DNA of 64,000 nt from the NCBI RefSeq assembly GCF_008386585.1, contig NZ_VUOB01000023.1, forward strand, positions 1 to 64,000, read 5' to 3'. A model generated the notes under the pieces. The model saw only the letters and a list, made by a program, of their open reading frames with translations. It was not told the DNA's origin and did not search any database. The position numbers and the translations under genes were made by a program. This document shows, piece after piece, positions 63,645 through 64,000 of this stretch (position 1 is its first letter; every line of letters begins with the position of its first letter). Source of the stretch: Solihabitans fulvus (GTDB lineage: Bacteria; Actinomycetota; Actinomycetes; Mycobacteriales; Pseudonocardiaceae).

Positions 63645-64000
63645 CGCAACTCCGATCAGTGCGCCCGACTCGTTGGTGAGCGGGCGGACTCAGCGTTCCT
63701 CGCGGCCTGACCAGCCACAACACGCACCACTCGAACGGTTGGGTGGCACGCGAGCACATTCCTGCACGCCTGTCTTTCGCCCCCCGCGCCCCGGCAGGCC
63801 TCGCCCGGCGAACACCGCGACGTCGGTGACGGGGTTCCCGTGTGTGCGACAGCTCGCCGCCGAGGCAGGCACCCATCGCTACTCATGCGAAGACCATCCC
63901 AATGGGTGGTCAGGCGACTGACCCGCACGTGTCAGAACACTCCCGCCGACGCCCTATTGCCTGCGAACCGTTTCTCGTGGACGTGGCGGCGCGTTGATCA
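63645..64000. other. no supported gene in the right-hand end
   Basis: These 356 bases hold several short open frames but none with a recognisable domain, ribosome site or codon signal. They may include the PDZ gene promoter. Confidence 0.5.

Overview
The window is chromosomal DNA of a high-GC actinomycete, most likely of the order Pseudonocardiales. Support: GC-rich third codon positions, many GTG and TTG starts, a bifunctional Rel, a Scr1-type DUF5753/DUF397 pair, an AfsR-like SARP regulator, an iniBAC-like locus, and the core gene order pdxT-yebC-ruvCAB-yajC-secDF-apt-rel-PPIase-MBL-hisS. This placement is inferred from family content and order; no database search was run.

Region 1 (1-23.3 kb) is a core housekeeping island broken by two accessory blocks. 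The core genes are pdxT, yebC, ruvC-ruvA-ruvB, yajC, secD, secF, apt, rel, a membrane-anchored cyclophilin, a metallo-beta-lactamase-fold hydrolase and hisS. Block A (1.6-7.4 kb, between yebC and ruvC) holds a MntA/HepT toxin-antitoxin pair, a DUF4262 protein, a GNAT enzyme, Ku, a secreted GH75 chitosanase, a DUF985 cupin and a membrane diguanylate cyclase. Block B (16.9-20.0 kb, between rel and the cyclophilin) holds a cutinase-like secreted hydrolase, an SDR lacking its catalytic YxxxK, a divergent HTH regulator, and a coupled pair made of a 38-residue zinc-ribbon peptide and a hypothetical protein.

Region 2 (23.3-37.8 kb) is accessory: small membrane and secreted proteins, NmrA-like and YCII proteins, an ArsR-type regulator, an MFS exporter, PPOX and VOC enzymes with a divergent CGNR regulator, a TetR/aldo-keto reductase pair with five near-identical operators, the DUF5753/DUF397 group, a YibE/F-like membrane protein with a repetitive N-terminus, and an atypical response regulator. 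Region 3 (37.8-41.2 kb) is sulfate activation: cysD-cysN, a candidate leader peptide, and an eroded APS-kinase (cysC) fragment on the opposite strand.

Region 4 (41.2-44.6 kb) has VOC, NmrA, MarR, DUF3995 and SnoaL genes. Region 5 (44.6-53.6 kb) is an iniBAC-like cell-envelope stress locus: iniB, iniA and iniC (two dynamin-like GTPases) run leftward. A membrane-anchored Hsp70-like ATPase and a STAND/LuxR regulator of IniR size run rightward from a shared 318-bp region rich in palindromes.

Region 6 (53.6-64 kb) has a small membrane protein with an A8 run, a protein with three tandem XRE domains, a DUF4865/cupin/TetR group, an epimerase, and an AfsR-like SARP-NB-ARC-TPR regulator whose TPRs are encoded by 120-bp DNA repeats. 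It ends in a decayed zone: an IS21-type transposase fragment, a radical-SAM fragment, a secreted protein that seems to have lost its start, and a frameshifted secreted PDZ protein.
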